Positions 1 to 10,617 of a stretch of DNA of 64,000 nucleotides are shown piece by piece (position 1 is the first letter of the stretch; the number at the start of each line of letters is the position of its first letter). The notes beneath the pieces were generated by a model that made no database searches, was not told the origin of the DNA, and saw only the letters and a program-made list of their open reading frames with translations. Made by a program: the position numbers and the translations under genes. The DNA is from Takashimella koratensis (taxonomy: Eukaryota > Basidiomycota > Tremellomycetes > Trichosporonales > Tetragoniomycetaceae). Where the stretch lies: positions 434,001 through 498,000 of the forward strand of contig BCKT01000009.1 in assembly GCA_003116875.1 (NCBI GenBank), written 5' to 3'.

Positions 1-1
1 T

Positions 2-288
2 CGCTACATGGCTGCAATCAAGAGCGAGAGCTGGGGCGATATCCCCAGCCACCAGAAGAAGGTAAGCGATACTTGGTCACCCGCTGACATCAGGTGACTG
101 AGCGACTACGGCGGCCCCTTGCTTGTTCATCCGATCGCAAGTTCACAGACATGACTGAGATCACCCACCTGATCCCTCAGCACGGGCAGTATAATCACCG
201 CGGAGACATGGGCGAGGTCAAGCGGCTCATGGATCAGTGGGGGGTAGGCGACGATTTCGGTGCGGTGGTCATGAATTCCGGCGCGTGA
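2..288 (+). CDS. 3' end of an unknown gene (5' part outside window)
   Basis: An open frame runs from the window edge to 61, then a GTAAGC...CAG intron (62-93), then a last exon (94-288) ending in TGA. The visible 84 residues are charged, with no signal peptide or membrane segment and no motif I recognise (it contains DMTEITHLIPQHG and EVKRLMDQWG). The splice keeps phase exactly, so I take it as the C-terminal end of a real protein. The next gene lies on the opposite strand and ends only about 150 bases away, so the two are convergent. Confidence 0.45.
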
Positions 289-436
289 ACACAAGTACAT
301 AGTGCAACGCCATCGCAGGGCGGGGGGTATCAATGGTGGGTATAAAAAGAGTGAGAGGGGGAAGACAAGAGCAGGACCCAATAATACTAGCAGTGTTCCG
401 GATTATTGACAATGATAGAGGTACAGACACGACAAT

Positions 437-1753
437 CTAGAATCGCCTCGAGCCTGGCGGTGGGCGCTGTTGTTGCTGCGGCGGTGGTGGGCGAGCGTTG
501 TACCCCTGTTGCGGTGGTGGACCACCTCGCATGGGCGGAGCGCCTCCTCGAGCCGGCGGCCCACCTCGCATCGGGGGTTGGTTGCGCGGGTCCGGTCGGA
601 AGTTGGGGCCGTTGCCCATACGCGCTTGGATAGCTGGATCTTGGCGATAAGTCTGGGCGAGGTTAGCCGCGGGAGGAGGCGCGGTCGACGCGATGCCCGG
701 TCCCATCCGGGGTCCAGCGGACGCAGGGCCAGAGTGTGTCCCGTTGGGCCGCTGCAAGGGTGCAGGAGTCGGGCGACCAGTGGACGCGGGCCCGGCTGCT
801 GGCGCGGTCGATGCGGGTCCACCACCAGCTGCCCCTTGCTTGCGCTCCGCAGCCTGCATGATTTGGTCGCTAGGCAATCGTTAGTATCAGATCATACCGA
901 TGCAAACTGTTCTAGACTCACTCCAAGAGGTTCAGACAAGCACAGCACACGACCCACTCCACACAGTCCTCGTTGCCCACACCAAGCGTTTGCCACACCT
1001 GCTTCTCGTCCTCTGTCTTGCCCGTGATCGTGATTCGCGTCCCGCCGCCCTTCTCTGGCGGGTTCTTGGCGACTTTCCCAAACTGCCGTCAGCGCCCGTT
1101 TCTACTTGTCCCTTACCTCGACACGCTTGGGCGGGATCTGGTGCCCTGCGTATTTGAAGTAAAACATTGTCCACCACTCGGCATTCGGGTTCGGCTTGGA
1201 CACCTGGTACAGAGGGGTGTCGTCCTGGTTGACAATCTTGTACGTTGGGCTCATAACACCAGTGTTCTCGATAGTCCATCGGAGATCTCGCGACGCCTCG
1301 CAGCGGACGGTGTTGGATCGCTGCGCACCAGTAGCTGGAAGGGACGTGCTGGATGACCCGCCGCGAGGAGGTGGGAAGAGCTTGGCGACGCAGAGGTCGC
1401 CCTGGGGAGAGGGAGTGAGGAGGTAGTTGACGCGGTTCTGGAAGAGTTAGTAGTTGTTTTGTCTAGATTCATACCTCTTCGGTGTGACTGAAGGCGTCGT
1501 CAGCGGTGTTACAAGCGACGGAGTTCTTCTGACCCGGTCCCACATATCCCAACAGAGCACGAGTACTCACAGATAGGTGTACAAGACTTGGTTAGGTTGT
1601 CCATGCGGGGTGACAATCAACGTAGGCAGATGATTTGGCATCGGCGCATGGTGTGGAGATGTAAAGCTGAGCCTATCAGCACGCGACCTCGTCACGCCCG
1701 GAGGGGGAAACTCACACCGTGTAGATGGCTTTAGACACGTCGTCGGAGGCCAT
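437..1753 (-). CDS. Unknown conserved-looking protein with Pro/Gly-rich tail (353 aa)
   Basis: Six exons (1716-1753, 1571-1666, 1475-1487, 1117-1437, 922-1082, 437-869) join in phase to 353 residues. One exon is only 13 nt. The first ~230 residues look like a folded domain rich in beta-type sequence (YKIVNQDDTPLYQVSKPNP, EWWTMFYFKYAGHQIPPKR, WQTLGVGNEDCVEWVVCCA). The last ~130 are low complexity with Pro, Gly, Ala, Arg and Gln, ending in RPPPGSRRF, and could be an RNA- or protein-binding tail. No signal peptide or TM. I do not recognise the family; the strand pattern loosely recalls tubby/LURP-one-like folds, but that is a guess. The start is the first in-frame ATG, followed by MASDDVSKAIYTV. 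Exon structure is well supported, function unknown. Confidence 0.7.
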
Positions 1754-3025
1754 GGTCGCGGGACGGTAGGGTAGAGGTGGATATCGATGGAGATAAGGAG
1801 GATGGAGGAGCGGCAACGGGAGAATGAATATCGAAAGGTGTTGAGACAAAAGTGTCAGTGCTCGAGCCTTTGCTGGCTTGCTTTGAGACGGTAGAGGAAA
1901 GGGGTAGTTGGGCGTATTCGAAGGAAGGGGAGACAGGTACTCGGATGGGAGGAAGGGAAGAGGGGGGAGGGAGATGGAGGGGAGTTGAATAGATGGGCGT
2001 TGGTCGTGAGGGGCCTATCGCCTTGGTCCCTAGAAGCACTTGGACCTACCTGACATGGTGACGGTGGATGGTCAGAGGGCGTGGGAACGATTGATGGGAT
2101 GCGTGATAGGGTGTTGCGATGGGACCTCGTGAGTGCTCGTGCTTGTGCTTGGAGATTATGCTCGTGCTCTCCTCTGCTCGTGCTCTAATCGTGCGTTCGT
2201 GCTGCGGTGGTCTCTCTTCCCCTTGCCCTGTCTATTGAGTAGGATCGCGTACTCTCCTCCTCTGCGTCTGCGCGCTGACCGCTGTCGTTGTTCGTTGCTG
2301 TCGTCAAGGAGTGTAAGCTCAGATGATGACGCTCGCTCGTTCCCCTGGATTGATCGTCGAGGGAGGGGTGAAGAGAAAAAGCGAGAGCGCCAAAGAAGCT
2401 AGAGACGGGTGAGGGAGACGGGTCGGGTCGGTGGTCGGTGGCCAAGGGGGGTGTAGGCGGTCGGTCGGTATTTGGTTTGTGGATTGGGTTTCCTGGATGC
2501 CTGATTGTTGATACGGTTGTTGATTGTTTTTTGACTCTTTTTTTCGCGTTCGGTGGTAAAAGATGACTGCGGGCAGGCGGGATGAGGATCGTTGCTGGCG
2601 TTCGTGGAGAGAGTGGAGACGTGGGCAGATGAGAGGATGGACTGTGGTCGATGCTGGGTTAGTGTTGTTGACGGTGGTTGTGGTTGGTGGTTGAGAAGGG
2701 AGGTGGTATAGGAACAATGGGAGGCGAGGGGAGCCCAAGGGATGTGTGTGTGTGTGTGTGTGTGTGTGGCTTGAGGCTGGATCTCATGGGACAGGCTCCC
2801 ACGTTAGCTCGCAGTCAATCACTTTGTATTCAATCCCCCTAATCCCCGCTGATTCAACTCCACTGGGCTATTCATTCATTCCTAATGGGAATCTGGTTCC
2901 ACGGCAAATCCTAATTCATGACCAAACTATCGCACCCGGACCCACGTCCCTACTGGTGGTACAAAGAGAGAGTCTGGATCTCCGAGTCGCCCATGCTACC
3001 ACCTGTCCACATGTCACCTCCTCCC
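1754..3025. other. Gene-poor interval with a TG microsatellite
   Basis: Upstream of the 353-aa gene and downstream of the small Cys-rich gene. Open frames here are low-complexity Ser/Pro/Arg and show no splice-consistent coding pattern. A perfect TG dinucleotide run occupies about 2743-2768. It probably holds the promoter and 5' leader of the left gene; I see nothing else. Confidence 0.5.
2743..2768. repeat. (TG)13 microsatellite
   Basis: Uninterrupted TG dinucleotide tract of 26 bases, in the intergenic region. Confidence 0.95.
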
Positions 3026-3404
3026 TCACTTCTTGCCCTTCTTGTTGCAGTCACAGGCATCGGCAGGCATGAGGCAGCTGTCCAGCGTACAACGAGGCAT
3101 CAGCGTTGCCCTTTGCACCATCACCGCCACAGTCAAGACACCACTCATATTAGCGCACCGCACCAGCTGCACTTGCCTTCCTCGCCATCCTTATTGCACC
3201 GGTCCGCCGTCTCGCTCGCGACCTATGTCGGCAGGAATTCGTGTACAGTAGTGAATGAGAGCAAGGGCGAAAGCCAGAGAGGAGGCACGAAGGGTAAGGA
3301 AATAGTATCCCCGACCGTCAGCTAGGCACTGCTAGTGCGGGCGCCGGTTGACCGAGGCACAGCTTGAGCCGAGAACGCACCGCTTGACATGTGTCAGGCT
3401 GCAT
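3026..3404 (-). CDS. Small Cys-rich protein, probable metallothionein (44 aa)
   Basis: Three exons (3381-3404, 3164-3222, 3026-3077) join in phase to 44 residues with seven Cys, including CSCC and CDC clusters, no aromatic residues and a Lys-rich end (CNKKGKK). Metallothioneins chelate Cu(I), Zn or Cd through CxC clusters in the cytosol; seven Cys is also the number in the classic short ascomycete copper metallothionein. The neighbour at 3917-4333 shares the pattern D-[RK]-C-N-x8-C-S, which supports common descent. The first intron is about 158 nt and the second 86 nt with GTGCGG/CAG ends, weaker than usual, so exon borders are less sure than for the neighbour. A TATAAG box lies upstream at 3562-3567. 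Alternative: an unrelated short secreted or regulatory peptide. Confidence 0.5.
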
Positions 3405-3916
3405 GGTTGAGTCGAGCAAGAGGTGATGTGTATATCGAGCGTCCAACATAGATCGTCGAGCGTTGAAGCAGAGTTTTGAGGGTTAGGAGGTAGACACCGG
3501 CAGGAGTGATGTGGGAGTGATAACAGGTGGCGAGAGGTCAGCGGGGGTGAGGATGCTCCAACTTATATCGACAGGCCCTCATCTCCACTCTCAGCCTCGC
3601 TCACCGTCTTTCCCCCGCTCCAGCGCCCCATGATGAAGCTCTGTCCCCCGAAACCCGTCAGATAAACACATGGCCGCATGCTTTCCTTCTCATCTCCATC
3701 TAGTTTCTTCGGCCAAATAACAGTCTCAATTCCCGACCGGTATTTGGATTCCCGACGACTTGCATCCTCATCAGTCAGAAGCTATCACAGCCTACGAATC
3801 ACCCTCCTCTTCTCCTTCTCCTTCTCGATCCTTCTCTTCTCTGACCCACGCGGCGTGATGGTCGGGGTCATGCGTGGCGTAGAGCCTAAATTCAGCTACG
3901 CCGAGCGGAGACACGC
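3405..3916. promoter_or_regulatory. Promoter region of the 44-aa Cys-rich gene
   Basis: 512 bases between the two same-strand Cys-rich genes. On the minus strand it carries TATAAG at 3562-3567, about 160 nt before the start codon. No copy of a copper- or zinc-response element was recognised with confidence. Confidence 0.45.
3562..3567 (-). promoter_or_regulatory. TATA-like box before the 44-aa Cys-rich gene
   Basis: GATATAAG on the minus strand, about 158 nt before the ATG at 3404. TATA boxes are common in inducible yeast genes. Confidence 0.35.
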
Positions 3917-4333
3917 TTAGCAGGCGCACGAGGTGCCGCACGTGCAGCTGGGCCGTGTCAGTACGATGGGAAGAATGCGAAAGATGAGAAACACACTCAC
4001 ACAGAGCTGCCGCACTTGGAGCACGTGTTGTTCGGGCCGGAAGTGTTGCACTTGTCGACGAGCGTCTGGGTCTTCTTCTTCCTAAGCAGTGTCAGCAAAA
4101 TTTGGCGTGGCAGGGTGAGGCGAAGATGGGGGTGACGGGTGTACTGGAGTATGGAGAGAGAAGGAAAAACACTCACTGGCCACAGGTGCAAGTGGACGAG
4201 GTGCAGGAGCATGAGCAGGACGACGAGTCGCACGCGTTGACGAGCTAAGAGGTGTGAGTGGTTAAGCGGTAGTGTGGGGTTGCGGTGAAGTCGAGGGACA
4301 GGGGGAGGGACTCACGGTGATTTTGGAGAGCAT
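3917..4333 (-). CDS. Metallothionein (65 aa, 13 Cys)
   Basis: Four short exons (4316-4333, 4177-4244, 4001-4081, 3917-3947) join in exact phase to 65 residues with 13 Cys, no aromatics and no His. The N-terminal half carries CSCSCTSSTCTCG, the C-terminal half CSKCGSSVCTCGTSCAC, separated by a Lys/Thr linker. This gives the two metal-thiolate clusters typical of metallothioneins, cytosolic proteins that buffer and detoxify Cu(I), Zn and Cd. All three introns have GTGAGT donors and YAG acceptors. The last exon adds five more Cys that are lost if reading stops at the TGA just inside the donor of intron 3. A paralog-like gene follows 512 bases downstream on the same strand. Metal specificity cannot be told from sequence. 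Confidence 0.8.
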
Positions 4334-4967
4334 GTTGGGCTTGGTTTGGACTTGGATTGAGATTGATGCGATGAGATGAGATACGGACTGTGAGATGGGG
4401 TCTAGATGTCGGTTGAGATGGGGCCTTAAGTATCTGTGGAGGAGTGTGAAGCGTGCATATGGTGACAAGGTTGGACCGCGGGCAGGTCATTCGGAATCGG
4501 GCGAAGCGTGGAGGAGTATCATCGAACCACTCCCAACTGGATTCGGGGAGCGTGGACGCCATGCTTCTGGTCTGACTTGACAAGATTCCCGATTCCCACG
4601 CTAAGCGAGCTGACCGAGGGAGCGTGGCGAGGATCGAGGGGGGAGAGAAGATCGCACCGGCTGGCGCTGAAAGGGCGTGGACGTGGAGTGTGTCAAGGGC
4701 GTTTGAGATGATGGAGAGCGCTGATTTGTGGATCTGGGTGAAGACTTAGTTCCGACTACCGCCGATGCAACCAGTCTCAAGGTGAGGAGAAGCGTTCGTG
4801 AAGACATGCATTGGGCGTAACGACAGTGATGATGCTAGTGTACAGATTGCAGAGATTGTCCTTATGGTGAGGCAGAAGCAGTTGGTGTGGAAGCAGATTG
4901 TCCGTTACACAGGCCGCGGAGCGCCCTGTTCTATTTTGTTTTTACGTGGCTAGTACTTGGTGGGGGC
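4334..4967. other. Spacer between metallothionein and MFS gene
   Basis: Holds the metallothionein promoter (minus strand, with a weak ATACTTAAGG TATA-like stretch near 4424) and, further right, the 3' region of the MFS gene. No gene seen. Confidence 0.5.
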
Positions 4968-6916
4968 TTAGTGAGCGACCCTGGCGAACCCGACGTCCTT
5001 GGCGAGGCCCATCTTGCGCAGGAAGACAAACGCAATGATGACGACAATACCTGACCAAGCGACGTGCATCCCAAAGGCGTCACGCAAGCCCTGCCCGTAG
5101 TCGCCAGTGCGGACGTACACGCTTTCCGAAAGGAGCGAGCCGAGGCAGATACCGAGCGCACCGCCGATTTGACACGCGGTTTGGAAGAGCGCGCCACCAA
5201 CCGACTGCTCGTCTTCCTCGCATAGGTTGGACATGAGGATGGACCCAATTCCGACGGTAAAGTCTGCGCCGAAGGGGAGGCAGATGAGAGCGATGAATTC
5301 ACACGCCCAGTAGATGGTGTTGGGCGGCTCGATGGCGAAGAGGAGGCACGCCATCGCGGAGAAGAAACCACCAAACATGAGGAGCCAAGGGGCTTTGAAT
5401 CGCGGTGCGACCCACATGACAGCGAGCGAGGCCGAGGTACCGCAAAGTGCCGCAGGGAGTACGTGGATGGCGGTGTTGAGAGGAGAGTAGTCCTTGTAGT
5501 TTTGGTAGAAGAGCGAGGCGAGGTATACCCAGCCAGCGACAGAGATGAAGTTGAGGAAAGCGATGAGGATGATCCAGGTGATTTGAGCGTTATTGCGGGT
5601 GAAGAGGGAAAGCTTGGCGATAGGTGGGATAGAAGTGCGGTGCTCGACGTAGTATTCCCAGAAGCCAAAGACAACCATGAGGATGATGGAGACGACAAGG
5701 AGGGCAGGGATGTCTGCGGAGGAGCGTCAGCGTGGATCAAAGGTAGCTACAGTCAAGCCTCCAGCCCAGATAGCTACTCACAAGGTGTTTTCCAACCCTC
5801 TGGGGCGACACCGCTTTGGGTGATACTAAAGGTGAAGAGACAGATGGCAGCAGTGATGAGGAAAGCGCCGAGCCAGTCGATCGAGCGGTTCTGAGCAGCC
5901 TTGCGGGTGTCCGTAGGGATGACAAAGATACCGATCGCAAAGGGGATGACAAGGAGGCCAGCGAGGAGGAAGTAGAGATATGACCAGCCATGAGCGCCGA
6001 TGCCGGAGACAGCACCACCGACGACGAGACCGACAGCCGCGCCGACGGGATTACCGAGACCAAAGGTGGCAAACGCGATCGTACGCTCGGGTTCTTGGCG
6101 GAAAGTGACACCGATGATTCCAAAGCCAGCAGGTGTGGCGAGTGCGAGACCCAGGCCAGCCATAGCGCGGATCACACAGAGAGGGATAAGAGTGCGGAGG
6201 AAACCAGCGATGAGGGAGAAGACTCCCGCGGCGGCAAGACCGGAGAGGAAGAGCATCTTGCGGCCGAAAATGTCTGCCATACGGCCGGCGAAGAGGAGAC
6301 CACAGCCGTAGGCGAGGGAGTAGGCGGAAGATACCCATGAGGCGTCGATTTGGGAGATGTCAATGTCGCGCGACATGGCTGGGAGTGTGAGGGTGACTGC
6401 GTTGGAGGATGCAGACGCGATGAAGACATCGAGCATGATGACCAACCCCAAGAGGAGTTTGCGGTTGAGCGAGAGCTGTGGCGCGTCCGGGGATTCGGGG
6501 GCGGCAGGCGCAGACTCGACGTCGTGCTTCTCGTCTACGCTGGGCGAGGCCTGGTATGGGAGAGTCGGGATGCCGTCGGAGGAGGTTGAGAGGGTCTTGG
6601 AAGATTCGTTTCTTGGGAGGGTTTTGGAGGATTCGTTGCGCGGGAGGGTACGAACACTGTCTATCCGAGGAAGAGCGGGCCGTTCGAGGCGCTCGTGTTG
6701 GCGGGCGGGCTCTCGAAAGGCGATAGACCGGTGGTGCGTTGGCTCGCTAGAGGCAGAGTGGACGGACGCGGCTTGCGAGGCGTTGGAAGAGGAGCGAGGG
6801 CGAGCACCGTAAGCGGCCATGGTACCGATCGCCGCCTCGGCAGAGATACGGCGCGACAGCTCGGTGAAGAGGGAGGAGTGGCCCTCAGGCGCTGGGGAGG
6901 GGGGCTGGTCTGCCAT
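4968..6916 (-). CDS. MFS drug:H+ antiporter, DHA2-type (626 aa)
   Basis: Two exons (5782-6916, 4968-5713) join in phase to 626 residues. The first ~150 are a Ser-rich cytosolic tail with a tandem nine-residue repeat (LPRNESSKT twice). After it come about 14 hydrophobic helices. The loop after TM2 carries MFS motif A (AGRMADIFGRK), and TM5 carries the antiporter motif C type sequence GNPVGAAVGLVVGG. Fourteen TMs and these motifs fit the DHA2 family (ATR1, VBA, aflatoxin-pump relatives), plasma- or vacuole-membrane exporters driven by protons. Substrate cannot be assigned. The C-terminus, RKMGLAKDVGFARVAH, is short. The gene stands alone between the metallothionein and a long gap, so context gives no cargo clue. 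Confidence 0.85.
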
Positions 6917-9300
6917 TGTGAGAGGGAGAGGGGAAGGTTGAAGATGGTCTGGAAAGGTTCAGTGCTGGGTCTGTCAGTGGTGCTCGTGGCGGGTGGCAAG
7001 TGACAGCGTGGATTAGAGAACAAGAAATGGGGCTGGCGGCGGGGGATCGATGGGGTCGAGTTTTATACGATAGCCACTCACTCCACTGACGAACGAGGCG
7101 TTAGGCTCTGCCTTGTTGAAAAAAGTTTTAGAGATGAGCGGAAGAACAAGAAAGAAATACGCGGGGGCAAGGGGGTCGGCAAGGGGCGAATGGAGGGGAG
7201 ACCAGGGGGGGGGGGGACGGTTGATGAAGGGATATGCGGCGGGGGGTTGAACTATCAGCAGAAAGAAAGTGAACACGTTCTGCTGAAAAATCTGTTGAAC
7301 ACGGGTCGGGTGGGGTGTCGGTGGAATTAGGCCTCACGAAGAATGGAGAAACCCCGCGAGTGCCGGGGTGATATCGGTGTCTGGCGTCAAAGGGAGAGGT
7401 AGGTCAAGATACCGGACCAAGGAAGGGAGGGAGGGGGAAAGGGGAAGTGAGGGGTTCTCGGGGTCCAGAACTCTGGCTTCCTTTGTGCAGGAGGGGGGGA
7501 GGGGGGGTGGGATGGGAGGAAGGAGGAGGGTCGAGACATGTGTTTGGCGCGTGAGAGGTTATCAGGTACCGCGACTAGACGATCGATAGGGACCGACGTG
7601 GACAGGCTGTTCAGTCGGGTGAGTCAGCCGGAGCTGTAGCGGAGCAACGGCACGCTGCGGAGCTGACCCAGTCGCAAGTATTGCATGGGATAACGTTACG
7701 CCGTGCTTCCAGCCCTTCCGAATCCAGCTGTCCGTGTACTGTTTGTCTCTCCATCTCAATGGTGGAGGAGGAGGGGGGGAAAGGTGGAGGTTGAATAGCC
7801 ACAGTGATTTGGATCGCAAAATCTGTAAAACTTTCTTCTGACCACTGCGAAAAGATTGTCCTTGTTTAACAGCGTCAGGGACCAAAGGCACAAGCACTAA
7901 GGCGCGGCAGCTGAACAATGAAGGAAAAAATGAATGTTCGGGATGGAAAACTTTCAAGCGAAAGCGTGAATGAGTTCGGTCCGGGCCGTGCAAATGAGTA
8001 CAGTGAAAGAAAAAGAATCGGTCTAGGTTCGGCGCGCGCGAGCGGCATGGGTGTTCCGTGGGTGACTGGTTCAGGGACAAACATCCGACCACGGGCCTGT
8101 CCGACGGGTCGAGGTCGGAAAGGGTGACTCTCGCAAAGGGCTGCTCTCGCTTCACAGTTGTCCGAGCGCGGAGTTTGCGAAAAAAGTGAAAACGGCCAGC
8201 TCCCCGTGGCCGCGGGTAGAGGCGTGAGCAACAAAGCGCAAGGTAGGGAAGAGTCGCTTAAGGCTTAGGGCGTGAAACTCGGTAGGGGTGGGGGCTTGGA
8301 GCTGGGAATGAGGCTTGAGATAACCGCATTACGGACAATGGCGCAATGTTGCGTCAATTAAAAAAAAAAAAGAGTCCAAAACCCCAGTCGAGAATAGTCG
8401 ACAACACTCACAGGCACACGTGCGAGAGGCACATGTCCACAAAAGTTGATCGTCAAAGTTTCACAAGTCACCTAGAAGACAATGTACTGTAATCACTCAA
8501 GTGCTGAAATGCGAGCTGCGAGCACAAAGATTGTTCGTTTCGAACGCAGGGGGAGAGAAGTCGGTTGACTGACAGGTGATAGTTGCTCGAACGGGGGACC
8601 CAAGTCTCGAGACGAAATTCGCAAAGAGCGGCCAAGTCGAAGCTACCAAGCTACCGCCGGGTTATCTTCGGATACACTGGGGGCGAGGGAGGGGTAAGGC
8701 ATGTAATGTCGGCCAGCCCCTGAGCAGTGGCACGGCGTCGAGGCTGAGATGCCCGGAGACTCTTGGTCTCGATTCGTCATCATCGATGCTCACGCAAAGC
8801 TCTTGTCACGATCACGCACCTCTCGCCAACGTTGCTCTCCGCTCTTCACCTGGTCCGAATCTACCCAGATCGACGCCGAGACGACAGTAAAGACAGCTCA
8901 GGTAGCTAGCTCCTTCACTCATCCGCCAACCAGTCTTGTCCAGTGTCAATTTACAGCTCAATCAACGCCTTTGCTCTGGTCATTCTCAATCTCATGCCAT
9001 ACCAACATTACACTACAACGCAGACCAAGCCGTGTGTCCGGCGAATACTGTTTTACGAATTTTTTTGGGGGGAGTTGAGTTGGGTTTACTTTTTCTTTAA
9101 ATATCTCAAAGATGGAAAACACTGGGAACCGAGGAATGGTATGAAGACAGAATCATGTGTACGGGCGATGACGATGAGGGTATGTGTACGTTTCTCGAGA
9201 AAGATACAACGTGCAAACTCCAAAGGGGGAAACCAAAAAAACAAGGCTTTCCTAGCTTCCCAAGTCCAACCGCGATCGTGCGGGAATAACTAGCGTTGGC
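6917..9300. other. Long intergenic region
   Basis: About 2.4 kb upstream of the MFS gene and downstream of the bHLH gene, both on the minus strand. It has poly-G runs near 7205 and 7495 and a poly-A run near 8360. No frame gives a recognisable or splice-consistent protein. It should contain the MFS promoter and the bHLH 3' UTR; a non-coding transcript cannot be excluded. Confidence 0.45.
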
Positions 9301-10617
9301 CTAGTACCCCTCCACCTGGTTCTCACTCCAGACCTGCATGCCCATGCCCAGACCCATTCCCGTGCGAACGGCATTCTTGATATCGTCCAATGAGGGCTGG
9401 ACCTCTTGCGCGCCAGGGAGCAAGCCGGTCATGGCAAACTTGCGCCACTGGTTAACGTCGGGAACGCTCGGGACCTGGGTGGTGGCGGCGGCAGGGGTGA
9501 GGTCGCGCTGCTGCGGGAACATGGTGGCCATGATCTGCGCAAACGCGTCGGTGCTAGGTGCCGGGGCAGCCGCGGAAGCAGTCGGGAAGGCGGTCGGCGG
9601 GAACATGCCGTTAAACTGGAGACCACCAAAAGTGACTGCCGCCTGGTGTTGAGCAGCGAGCGCAGCCTGCTGCTGCTGGCGTTGGAACTGCTGCTGTTGG
9701 ACCTGTTGCTGGAAAGCGATCATCTGCTCGGCGGTCCAAGAAGACGGGAGGATCGGCGCAGTGGCAGGTGCCGGCGCAGCGGTCGGGGGAACGGAACGCC
9801 TGGGTTGCGGCTCGCTAGCTGACGAGCGCGGCGAGGGGGTATGCGTGTACATCTCGACCGAGAGCGGGGTGAGAATGTTCGGGTGCGAGCCGAGCGGCGA
9901 TGAAGTCGACGACGCGTCAACCGAGTCAAACGAGAGCGGGAGGAAGTTGTTCAAGTCGGCCGCGGCGGCAGTCGCCCAGTTCGGGGCCGGGATCGGGGCG
10001 GCGGAAGAAGCATCGGTCGAAGCGCGAGGGGTAATGAGGCCCTGGGTGAATGCGCCAGCGATCGCGGTCGCCTGCTCGAGGTTCATACCCTCGGTCTCTT
10101 CCTCGTCGTCCTCGGCCGACTCGTCAAACGAGGCAAAGTTGCCAAACGTCTCGTTCTCGACAGCGCAGATCTCGTCCATCTCGTCGGTCCAAGCGGCGGC
10201 GACGCCTTCCTTGGGCGCGTAGCCGTTGGCCTTGCGCCAGTCGTTGACCTCACGGAAGAGCTCGTCGCGCTCGGCGGTCAGCTTCTTGAGGATGCTCGCA
10301 GCGAGGAGACGCTGGTTGCGCTGGTGGGTGAGGTGCGCGATCGAGCCGTTCACAATCGCCGACTTGGACGGGCGGCGGTGCGAGGCGAGCGAAGGGAGGA
10401 GGCGCGCAAGAGAGAGGAACTTGCCGTTGAGGGTCTCGCGGCGCTGGCGCTCGATCGCGTTGTGCTGGTGGCGTTTCTCGGCGGTGTTGACGCGCTTACG
10501 GGGCTTGGACTTGGGCTTGACCGCGGCACCCGGGGCCGCAGCAGGGGCCGGCCGGGGGGCCAAGTCGGATTCAACCTTGACGGAGGGCGAGGTGGAGTAA
10601 GGGGAGACCATCGTCAT
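9301..10617 (-). CDS. bHLH transcription factor (438 aa)
   Basis: A single uninterrupted frame. The bHLH domain lies at about residues 43-125: basic region and helix 1 with RHQHNAIERQRRETLNGKF, where the H-x3-E-x3-R spacing predicts binding to CACGTG-type E-boxes; a loop (LLPSLASHRRPS); helix 2 (SAIVNGSIAHLTHQRN); then a possible leucine-zipper-like extension (LLAASILKKLTAERDELFREV). After it come an acidic stretch (DESAEDDEEETEG), long Ser/Ala/Pro regions and a Gln-rich tract (QQQFQRQQQQ), typical of activation domains. A nuclear role is inferred. Targets are unknown. No second domain such as PAS is seen. The lack of introns is unusual for this window. Confidence 0.85.
   Translation of the reverse strand: MTMVSPYSTSPSVKVESDLAPRPAPAAAPGAAVKPKSKPRKRVNTAEKRHQHNAIERQRRETLNGKFLSLARLLPSLASHRRPSKSAIVNGSIAHLTHQRNQRLLAASILKKLTAERDELFREVNDWRKANGYAPKEGVAAAWTDEMDEICAVENETFGNFASFDESAEDDEEETEGMNLEQATAIAGAFTQGLITPRASTDASSAAPIPAPNWATAAAADLNNFLPLSFDSVDASSTSSPLGSHPNILTPLSVEMYTHTPSPRSSASEPQPRRSVPPTAAPAPATAPILPSSWTAEQMIAFQQQVQQQQFQRQQQQAALAAQHQAAVTFGGLQFNGMFPPTAFPTASAAAPAPSTDAFAQIMATMFPQQRDLTPAAATTQVPSVPDVNQWRKFAMTGLLPGAQEVQPSLDDIKNAVRTGMGLGMGMQVWSENQVEGY

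Noticed and set aside
1500..1560. Extra exon in the 353-aa gene (reading from AAGAACTCC)
   Set aside because: It breaks the phase; using the later CAG acceptor, preceded by a CTGAC branch site, gives a 13-nt exon and a continuous frame.
5463..6812. Several open frames antisense to the MFS transporter
   Set aside because: All lie opposite a clear coding sequence and are charged, unstructured products of codon-bias mirroring.
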